NCBI GenBank assembly: GCA_030615035.1
Contig: JAUXAC010000046.1
Location: 1-5,119, forward strand
Source: Dehalococcoidia bacterium
Lineage (GTDB): Bacteria; Chloroflexota; Dehalococcoidia; Dehalococcoidales; RBG-16-60-22
Reading direction: 5' to 3'
Length of the DNA: 5,119 bases
The stretch's first letter is position 1; each line of letters begins with the position of its first letter. The position numbers and the translations under genes were made by a program. The notes below the pieces were generated by a model. That model had not been told where the DNA came from, did no database searches, and was given only the letters and a program-made list of their open reading frames with translations. Positions 1 through 4,732 of this stretch are shown piece by piece.

Positions 1-2
1 CG

Positions 3-164
3 GTGTTGTCGGGTGATTTAAATGGCTACCTGCTCTATCAGCACGATATAATTGGCGGCGACGGGGCAGTCAGCTTGGTCAACTATTTGGCTACAGACAC
101 CACCAAGGGCACCTATACTGTTGATGCCTCTGGAACGGTGGTCCAAGCATCCACCGGGTATTAA
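3..164 (+). CDS. C-terminal fragment of a secreted or pilin-like protein (5' end outside window)
   Basis: An open frame enters from the left edge and runs 53 codons to a TAA at 162-164; its start is outside the window. The visible peptide begins VLSGDLNGYLLY and ends KGTYTVDASGTVVQASTGY. It is rich in Thr, Gly, Val and Asp, has no membrane segment or cysteine, and reads like the exported beta-rich tail of a type IV pilin or pseudopilin. The 'GTYTVD..GTV' ending is my reason for that suggestion, helped by the pilus genes across the intergenic region. It is tail-to-tail with those genes and so belongs to a different transcript. A candidate terminator follows 56 bases downstream. That this is a real coding end is fairly safe from its codon use and clean stop. 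The pilin assignment is an inference, because the diagnostic N-terminal helix is not visible, and any exported beta-rich protein could end this way. Confidence 0.6.
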   Translation: MLSGDLNGYLLYQHDIIGGDGAVSLVNYLATDTTKGTYTVDASGTVVQASTGY

Positions 165-219
165 TAATCTGTAAAAAGCTAGTTTAGCAAAAGGGTTTGG
201 TGGAAGCGGAGGTATGAAA

Positions 220-267
220 GACAGGTGCTTACTCAGTGCGAATAAAAGAGGGGCACCTGTCCTTTTT
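220..267 (+). terminator. Candidate intrinsic terminator after the left-edge gene
   Basis: A perfect 9-bp inverted repeat, GACAGGTGC at 220-228 and GCACCTGTC at 253-261, is followed by C and then five T's at 263-267. The loop is long (24 nt), which weakens the call, and the T tract is short. The position, just after the stop of the left-edge gene and before the AT-rich repeats, fits a terminator for that transcript. It could instead be an unrelated palindrome. Confidence 0.45.
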
Positions 268-285
268 GGGAGCAGGGGGCAACCC

Positions 286-446
286 GGAAATACTAAATAC
301 TAATCTCTAAACTCTAAACAATATCAAATGACCTAAATCTAAAGAGACTAAACAGTTTTGAATTTGAAATTTGAAAATTAGAATTTATTTAGGATTTCGT
401 ATTTAGATATTAGGATTTAATCTTTATGGTTTGGAGCGAGCGACTT
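286..446. repeat. AT-rich intergenic repeat, copy A
   Basis: This stretch is closely similar to 711-914. The best core, 313-446, matches 786-914 with small indels, and 388-428 is identical over 41 bases to 855-895. The left half is built from CTAAA/CTAAT words and the right half from TTTAG/TTAGGATTT words, so the element is loosely self-complementary, like a degenerate palindromic miniature element. Its right end (TTTGGAGCGAGCGACTT) abuts the start codon of the zinc-ribbon gene and supplies that gene's GGAG. I see no reading frame of its own and no confident sigma70-type promoter in it. Confidence 0.8.
433..436 (+). promoter_or_regulatory. Shine-Dalgarno for the zinc-ribbon gene, carried by repeat copy A
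   Basis: GGAG lies 10 bases before the ATG at 447. It decides the start. The in-frame ATG at 426 sits upstream of this GGAG and inside repeated DNA (copy B has the same TTTATG), so translation most likely begins at 447, just outside the repeat. Confidence 0.5.
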
Positions 447-635
447 ATGGATTATCCGACTAAGACATGTCCTCGGTGTCAGGAGCAATTACAGCAGGGG
501 GATGGCGCCTTTGAGCTGGTAAGAAGAGGAATGGCAGGCTCAGAACATTCCCCGGGGTTCTCTGTCACCCTTTATTTTTGCCCCAAGTGCGGCTATATTG
601 AACTCTATGACCTCAAGGTCGTCAGTCGTATTTGA
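447..635 (+). CDS. Small zinc-ribbon protein (62 aa), function unknown
   Basis: A 62-residue protein with two CPxC knuckles, CPRC at residues 8-11 and CPKCGY at 45-50, separated by a stretch with strand-like character. This is the pattern of a single four-cysteine zinc ribbon. It has no signal peptide or membrane segment, so it should be cytoplasmic. Such stand-alone ribbons bind nucleic acid or protein, but the sequence does not say which, and I do not assign a function. The start at 447 is chosen over the longer 69-residue option at 426 because the extra seven residues come entirely from the flanking repeat. The TGA stop (633-635) abuts a hairpin repeat that begins at 636. The gene is boxed between two direct copies of an AT-rich repeat and is convergent with the pilus genes, which suggests a separate small transcription unit or a repeat-borne cassette. 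The cysteine pattern makes it likely to be a true gene. Confidence 0.75.
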   Translation: MDYPTKTCPRCQEQLQQGDGAFELVRRGMAGSEHSPGFSVTLYFCPKCGYIELYDLKVVSRI

Positions 636-667
636 GATTGCTTTGGCACTTTGTGCCTCGCAATGAC
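636..667. repeat. Short hairpin repeat between convergent genes, same family as 3018-3129
   Basis: The segment can fold as a two-part hairpin. Outer arms are ATTGC (637-641) and GCAAT (660-664), inner arms are GGCAC (645-649) and GTGCC (653-657), and the loop is TTT. It shares GATTGCTT and the 12-mer CCTCGCAATGAC, at almost the same spacing, with the longer palindrome at 3018-3129, so it looks like a half-length member of the same interspersed family. It directly follows a stop codon between convergent genes. It could help end transcription, but no T tract follows on either strand. Confidence 0.65.
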
Positions 668-704
668 AGCTATATGCGGTGAGGAAACTCTAAACACTAA
701 AGCC

Positions 705-788
705 CTAAAGGGAAATACTAAGCACTAATTTCTAAGCTCTAAAGGGAAATACTAAGCACTAATTCCTAAATTCTAATTCCTAAATTCT
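705..788. repeat. Short tandem duplications at the left end of repeat copy B
   Basis: The 26-base block 705-730 (CTAAAGGGAAAT...CACTAATT) recurs exactly at 739-764, a 34-base period. It is followed by the 14-mer AATTCCTAAATTCT at 761-774, repeated immediately at 775-788. Copy A has only one equivalent block, so copy B has grown by local duplication. No gene lies here. Confidence 0.8.
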
Positions 789-914
789 AAACAATATCAA
801 ATGACTAAAATTCAAAAGGACTAAGCAGTTTTGAAATTTGAAAATTAGGATTTGTTTAGGATTTCGTATTTAGATATTAGGATTTAATCTTTATGATTTG
901 GAGCGAAGCGACTT
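711..914. repeat. AT-rich intergenic repeat, copy B
   Basis: This is the second copy of the element at 286-446, in the same orientation and offset by about 470 bases. The core 786-914 matches copy A closely, including the identical 41 bases at 855-895. The right end (GATTTGGAGCGAAGCGACTTTA) runs into the TAA stop of the PilM-PilN gene at 914-916 on the opposite strand, so the repeat boundary and the gene end coincide. I find no coding frame in it. Confidence 0.8.
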
Positions 915-2335
915 TAGGGTTCAAGCTTAATAGTGCCGCCGGTGATATAAGAGAATTTCTCAGAGGGAGGAGTAACCGTAGAAAACCGGCCACTTTTCTC
1001 TAGAGCGGTTATATAGTCTCTAAAGACGATATAGCTCTCAGGCTCTGTCTGGCAGGTCATGGTGATACTCTCGCCTTCGTGGACAACAGACTCCACCTGG
1101 ACACCGAGTCGGTCAGCTTCACTTTTAATAACCGTCAGGTCTTCGGTAAAGCCGCCGCCCATATTCACAATGGTATTATATTCACCAATAGCCTGGTGCA
1201 GTGGTTCCCGGTTTTTAATTTCAAGCTGCTTCAGTTGCAGCTCATCGCTGAGAATGTTATATCTTCTTTCCAGGTCAGCAGTCTTATCCATAGCCCCCGA
1301 GGTTAGCTGATATAGAGGGAATAGCAGGGCGATGGCGGCTATTAAAGCACAGGCAAAGTATATCTGCCTGGCTGAAGGCTTCCATGCTTCATAGGTTTCG
1401 GGCAGGAGATTGATATCGGGGGGCAAATAGCCATCCTGCTCCAGACTTTTAGCTGGCACTGTCCCCTTCAGGGCAAGCCCGATATTGACGGCATACTGGG
1501 AGACAGGCATGTGTTCCGGACACTCTAACCGCGGTGACAGTGATTCAACGGGGTAGCCCACCCTGGCTTGCAGCTTCTCCATCAGGTCGAGGTCTCCGGA
1601 CACCTGCCCGGTGATAAGGAAGGGAGTAGCCGGGTCGAGAGGAGTATCGGAATGATGCGAATTATAGAAGCCCACTGTCAGCTCCAGATTCATTGCCAAG
1701 CGCTCCACCCTGTCTTCCCCGGTAAGACTATCCTGCTGCCAGGCTATGGTGCGCATAACCTCAGGTATGCCATTGACCACTATAATGATATCAAAGCTGG
1801 AGGGCTCGATATTGAGGATAAGAGCCTGCTCCTTATTCACCGCCCTGGCTAGCGCTATAGTCTTGAGGTCCAGGGTACGGGGATTGATGCCCGCCGCCCT
1901 CAAGGCTTGCATCTCAGCATCTATCACATCTCGGGGCACACCCACAATAAGAACTTGCTGGGCCTCCCCACCGGCAGTGATAGTCTGCCATGAGAGATAC
2001 AGCTCATCCATTGATAGGGGCATTATATCCCTTGCCGCCTCTAGAACTGCCTCCTGGGTGGTTATTCCCCCCCCCAGCGGGTTGGATACCGCCACGACAC
2101 GGCTTACCGAATAAAGACCACTGATACTGACAATGACATCCTTCGCCCTTATACCACTTGAGTCTATAAGCTGCTTGACCGCAGTGCTCAAAGCCCCGGG
2201 GTCTGAAATCACTCCCTCTTCAAACATGCCCGGTTCAAGAGAGAGGCTTGCCCATTTCACTACCCTTCCCTCTCTGGTTTCCATGAGCCTGATGGCAGTG
2301 GTATCTATTTCAAGGGTTACGATTCTCTTAGCCAA
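914..2335 (-). CDS. PilM-PilN fusion: type IV pilus inner-membrane platform protein (473 aa)
   Basis: Residues 1-291 read as PilM, the actin-like cytoplasmic component: N-terminal VTLEIDTTAIRLME (phosphate-1 position), NIEPSSFDIIIVVNGIPEVMRTI (phosphate-2 position, here split by description only), FLITGQVSGDLDLMEKL (adenosine position) and YAVNIGLALKG. Residues 308-312 are INLLP, the PilN motif that docks into PilM. A membrane helix follows at about 324-344, a coiled coil at about 350-378, and a ferredoxin-like periplasmic domain at about 398-473, as in PilN. Separate PilM is about 350 residues and PilN about 180-200, so both parts are compact. The classical DxG and GGG nucleotide-binding residues are not conserved (EID, NIE, TGQ), so ATP binding is doubtful. 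The start is TTG at 2335, chosen because AGGAG lies nine bases upstream; no in-frame ATG competes nearby. It follows the pilO-like gene by 37 bases. A G9 run encodes Gly88-90. Confidence 0.88.
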   Translation of the reverse strand: MAKRIVTLEIDTTAIRLMETREGRVVKWASLSLEPGMFEEGVISDPGALSTAVKQLIDSSGIRAKDVIVSISGLYSVSRVVAVSNPLGGGITTQEAVLEAARDIMPLSMDELYLSWQTITAGGEAQQVLIVGVPRDVIDAEMQALRAAGINPRTLDLKTIALARAVNKEQALILNIEPSSFDIIIVVNGIPEVMRTIAWQQDSLTGEDRVERLAMNLELTVGFYNSHHSDTPLDPATPFLITGQVSGDLDLMEKLQARVGYPVESLSPRLECPEHMPVSQYAVNIGLALKGTVPAKSLEQDGYLPPDINLLPETYEAWKPSARQIYFACALIAAIALLFPLYQLTSGAMDKTADLERRYNILSDELQLKQLEIKNREPLHQAIGEYNTIVNMGGGFTEDLTVIKSEADRLGVQVESVVHEGESITMTCQTEPESYIVFRDYITALEKSGRFSTVTPPSEKFSYITGGTIKLEP

Positions 2336-2344
2336 GGTTGCTTT

Positions 2345-2349
2345 CTCCT
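2345..2349 (-). promoter_or_regulatory. Shine-Dalgarno that selects the TTG start of the PilM-PilN gene
   Basis: On the minus strand AGGAG (within AGAGGAGAAAG) lies nine bases before TTG at 2335-2333. The nearby ATG at 2363-2361 is out of frame with the protein, so the TTG is the best-supported start. Confidence 0.7.
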
Positions 2350-2372
2350 CTGACTACTGGCATCAAATGCAA

Positions 2373-2951
2373 TCATCCCCCCGGTTTAGTATAAAGGTCA
2401 ACATCCAGGGTGGCAACGGTCTCAGTCGTGGTCACCCCTTCACCTTCGCCCTTAACTTCAATCTGTCTAATATCTACCCTTTTCAGCACCATGGTCTCCT
2501 GTGTTTCACCCGAATCAAGGTCGGAGATGAAAGCCATGACATTGCTATAATCACCCTGCACACTGATATTCTTGAAGGAAAAAACCTGATATGTGCCTCC
2601 CCCCACCTTCTCTTCTTTGACCGTTGCTGAGGAAACAACGAGCTTACCGCTATCAGTATCAATTCCGCTCTTCTCAGCTATGCCAACGAGTAATTCAATG
2701 GCATCACTATCTGTCATTGGAGTGAGAGCACTGTTGACCTTATCATATTCTTCCTGTAACTCTTCCTTGCTGGGTAATGGCTGAGCGACTATGCGGCTTA
2801 TTTTGGCGGATTGCTCCTCAAGTTCTCTTTGCTCTGAGCCCTGCTGCCAATAGACAAAGCCAAAGGCAATGTAGATAATAAGGAAAAAACCGATTAAAAC
2901 TAGAACTCCCGACTGGCGAAATCTGATGAGCAGGTTCTTTATAACTTCCAT
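2373..2951 (-). CDS. pilO: PilO-like type IV pilus alignment protein (192 aa)
   Basis: PilO pairs with PilN through membrane-proximal coiled coils and ferredoxin-like domains to form the inner-membrane platform of the pilus. Here a short cytoplasmic start (MEVIKNLLIRFRQSG) is followed by one membrane helix at about 15-34, a charged coiled-coil stretch at about 37-75 (containing PLPSKEELQEEYDKV), and an alpha/beta domain at about 81-187. That domain carries the recognisable VQGDYSNVMAFISDLDSG segment and the closing strand ATLDVDLYT. The length of 192 is close to the family norm of about 200. The ATG at 2951 is preceded by a purine-rich GAAGGGGGGCTGAAG, a weak but usable ribosome site. It sits just upstream of the PilM-PilN fusion, so the order is pilO then pilMN rather than the usual pilM-N-O. 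Similarity is structural more than sequence-level, so a GspM-like pseudopilus platform protein is the main alternative. Confidence 0.8.
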   Translation of the reverse strand: MEVIKNLLIRFRQSGVLVLIGFFLIIYIAFGFVYWQQGSEQRELEEQSAKISRIVAQPLPSKEELQEEYDKVNSALTPMTDSDAIELLVGIAEKSGIDTDSGKLVVSSATVKEEKVGGGTYQVFSFKNISVQGDYSNVMAFISDLDSGETQETMVLKRVDIRQIEVKGEGEGVTTTETVATLDVDLYTKPGG

Positions 2952-2965
2952 TCTTCAGCCCCCCT

Positions 2966-2980
2966 TCCCTTAATAAGGGA
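2966..2980. repeat. Small perfect palindrome upstream of pilO
   Basis: TCCCTTA at 2966-2972 is an exact inverted copy of TAAGGGA at 2974-2980 around a single A. It overlaps the purine-rich region just before the pilO start. With a one-base centre it suits a protein-binding dyad better than an RNA hairpin. Its function is unknown and it may be chance. Confidence 0.35.
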
Positions 2981-3002
2981 CGGGAAATTCTAAATCCCAA
3001 TT

Positions 3003-3138
3003 CCTAAACTAATCCCCTTTGGTCATTGCGGTGAGCCAAAGCCCAGAGCAAAGCGAAGGGAAAGCGAAGCAATCTCGCTATCTTCCCTACGGGATTGCTT
3101 CGTCGCTGACACTCCTCGCAATGACCAAAACGTTTAGG
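3003..3138. repeat. Long palindromic interspersed repeat inside the pilus gene cluster
   Basis: Nested inverted repeats define this element. CCTAAAC (3003-3009) pairs with GTTTAGG (3132-3138). TTTGGTCATTGC (3018-3029) pairs perfectly over 12 bp with GCAATGACCAAA (3118-3129). CGAAGCAATC (3065-3074) pairs over 10 bp with GATTGCTTCG (3093-3102). It shares GATTGCTT and CCTCGCAATGAC with 636-667. The flanks carry the same CTAAA/TTTAGGATTTAAT words as the AT-rich repeats. It has no coding capacity and resembles a non-autonomous palindromic (MITE- or REP-like) element. It fills most of the 202-bp gap between the 128-aa gene and pilO and could separate their expression, but no T tract marks it as an intrinsic terminator. 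Confidence 0.82.
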
Positions 3139-3153
3139 ATTTAATCCCTCTGG

Positions 3154-3540
3154 CTATTTCCACCTTTCACGCAGTGCCTTCTGAACCTTCTCCTCTATTG
3201 TTTCCTCTACCGCTTCCTTAACCGTCTCTTTTATTTTTAACTTTTGCTCCTGCTCCAGTTTTGATAGCTCTTCATCGTAGAAGCGCTCGTATAGTTGCCC
3301 CCCCCGTCTCCACCCCACCAGCCAGACCATAGCTAAGCCAAAGATGGCAATGGGTGCCACAACCTCAAGTCCCGCTTTGGTATATGTAGCTAAGATTATG
3401 ATAAGAATCAAAATGGCGAACAAGAGTATGAGAACATTAAGGTCCCACCTTGCATTTCTGGCTCTGTCCCTTGCTTTCCGGGCAGCCGTTCGTTCCATTT
3501 CCAGGCTAATCCCTACGATAACTTCAGTTTCGTCGGTCAT
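3154..3540 (-). CDS. Two-helix membrane protein with charged C-terminal helix (128 aa), unknown
   Basis: I do not recognise this as a named family. The N-terminus is short and polar, with a basic helix at about 17-31 (RTAARKARDRARNAR). It is followed by two hydrophobic segments at about 34-52 (LNVLILLFAILILIIILA) and 58-77, and a highly charged helical tail at about 83-127 rich in Glu and Lys that looks like a coiled coil. Two closely spaced helices predict an inner-membrane hairpin with both ends in the cytoplasm. The ATG at 3540 has a strong AGGAG five bases upstream. It lies 47 bases after the PilX-like gene on the same strand, so cotranscription with the minor pilins is plausible, and a palindromic repeat separates it from pilO. 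A G8 run encodes the Arg79-Gly80-Gly81 segment just after the second helix. A pilus role is suggested only by position; it could be an unrelated insertion into the locus. Confidence 0.75.
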   Translation of the reverse strand: MTDETEVIVGISLEMERTAARKARDRARNARWDLNVLILLFAILILIIILATYTKAGLEVVAPIAIFGLAMVWLVGWRRGGQLYERFYDEELSKLEQEQKLKIKETVKEAVEETIEEKVQKALRERWK

Positions 3541-3587
3541 TCTTACTCCTTGCCAGTTTTTACTCCACTACGGAGTGGATTAGACCA

Positions 3588-4715
3588 CTACTTATAGATG
3601 TAGCTGATAGTTGACAGTTCACCACCAGGCAGGTCCTGGCGACCCGTAAGCTCTGCGGCATAGGTAATTGCGGCATTGATTACGTCAACCGTATTACCAC
3701 CCACAGCCCCGTACAAGTGGGTATTTCCTGTTACCAGAACGTTACCATTAGGGGCATAGACCACAGCGTTTATTATATTCTTTGTGCACAGAATATCGCC
3801 GCCGGTAGAGATAACAACCGGGATGCGGTCGGAAACATACTCGCCTCCCTCAATGGTTATACTCTGCTCGGCAAGTATGTTCTCCTCACCCTCGAGGTAT
3901 GTACCTGGTTTCACTGCAATTATACCAGTAACATAAACAGTGCCCGTAAGTTCTACGAAGCTGTTTGGCGCAATCGTTAGGTTCCCCTCGATATACGCCG
4001 GTCCGAACTCTATGGGGTCTTCAAGGGTTCCACCATCAAGCGTCACATCCTCATTATAGATATCACCTTCCTGCGCCATCGTCTTATATAACTCGGAATA
4101 ATCCCCGGGGAACTGTATCGGCGGGCTGGGACACGTAACCATCCCGGTAACCTTGTCCTGCCCGGAAATCGTGCCAACGGCAGAGGCATCGCCGTCTACC
4201 AGCACATTAGAACCGACTAGGTCAATATCCCCGTTAGAATGGATATTAGCTCCACCTGGCTCGTCGGCGTCAACCGTGGCATTTTCAATTGTCATGCTCT
4301 CCTTAGCGGCAACAACGAAGGCGAAGGAACCGGCGCTCAGGTTGACATAGGCCTCAATGGTCGTGCTGCCACAACCGCCGCCGCTGGCGGTGGAGGTTAT
4401 CTTATAGGTGCCGCCAGTCTCATAACGAGCAGTAACATTTACCGTTCTGCCGTTGAGGTCAAAACTCGCTATTAAATAATCTTCTTCCGTATATTCCGTA
4501 TATCCGCCTGGGTTGTTATATAACTCGGTCAAGGCATATTGCATGCCAGCATCGGCAGAATAACTAGTCAACGTCCTACACTCGATTGATTGGTGATACC
4601 CCAGGTTGGTAAACGACTGGTTCAGCATCGGGACCACCATCAAGCTACCCACCGCCAGCAGGATTAAAGCCATTACCACGGTTTGTCCAGATTCCCTGCT
4701 CTTCAGCAATTTCAT
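3588..4715 (-). CDS. PilX-like pseudopilin with repetitive beta-rich C-terminal region (375 aa)
   Basis: The N-terminus has a short basic leader ending in Gly10 (KLLKSRESG) and a hydrophobic helix at about 11-31 (QTVVMALILLAVGSLMVVPM). This is the PilX-type arrangement, and the classical Glu at mature position 5 is absent. The YSADAGMQYALTEL segment at 52-65 is the 'ADAG' signature seen after the helix in PilX-like proteins. Residues from about 130 onward are short beta-strand repeats (HSNGDIDLVGSNVLVDGDAS, AYIEGNLTIAPNSFVELTG, VVYAPNGNVLVTGNTHLYG) resembling a stacked polymer or bactofilin-like solenoid. Cysteines fall at 46, 115, 195 and 310. It should be exported and anchored, or added to a pilus tip as a minor pilin. 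The ATG at 4715 follows GAGAGGG by nine bases, only 17 bases after the PilW-like stop, so the two are very likely cotranscribed. It is much longer than ordinary PilX (about 170-200), because of the solenoid. Confidence 0.8.
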   Translation of the reverse strand: MKLLKSRESGQTVVMALILLAVGSLMVVPMLNQSFTNLGYHQSIECRTLTSYSADAGMQYALTELYNNPGGYTEYTEEDYLIASFDLNGRTVNVTARYETGGTYKITSTASGGGCGSTTIEAYVNLSAGSFAFVVAAKESMTIENATVDADEPGGANIHSNGDIDLVGSNVLVDGDASAVGTISGQDKVTGMVTCPSPPIQFPGDYSELYKTMAQEGDIYNEDVTLDGGTLEDPIEFGPAYIEGNLTIAPNSFVELTGTVYVTGIIAVKPGTYLEGEENILAEQSITIEGGEYVSDRIPVVISTGGDILCTKNIINAVVYAPNGNVLVTGNTHLYGAVGGNTVDVINAAITYAAELTGRQDLPGGELSTISYIYK

Positions 4716-4732
4716 CTTTTGCTTCCCTCTCC

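Noticed and set aside
426..446. Upstream ATG giving a 69-residue form of the zinc-ribbon protein
   Set aside because: The extra seven codons are repeat sequence also present before 914, and the best ribosome site lies downstream of this ATG, so 447 is preferred.
705..788. Regular short repeats as a CRISPR array
   Set aside because: The repeats are adjacent or nearly so, AT-rich and uneven, with no unique equal-length spacers; they are local tandem duplications.
1746..2114. Plus-strand 122-codon open frame, and the smaller frames at 1059-1310 and 1568-1852
   Set aside because: They are antisense shadows inside the PilM-PilN gene, low in complexity and without motifs.
2133..2630. Plus-strand 165-codon open frame
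   Set aside because: It lies antisense across the ends of the pilO-like and PilM-PilN genes, whose products have clear family features; its translation has no recognisable domain.
2818..3000. Minus-strand 60-codon frame overlapping the pilO start
   Set aside because: It is out of frame with the PilO-like protein, extends into repeat DNA and has no ribosome site or family features.
2952..3153. Sigma70-type promoter for pilO-pilMN in the gap
   Set aside because: I could not find a convincing -35/-10 pair at proper spacing on the minus strand; AT-rich words there are explained by the repeat.
3562..3576. Inverted repeat ACTCC/GGAGT between the PilX-like and 128-aa genes as a terminator
   Set aside because: The stem is only five base pairs. 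On the transcribed strand it is followed by A's rather than T's, so it does not look like an intrinsic terminator.
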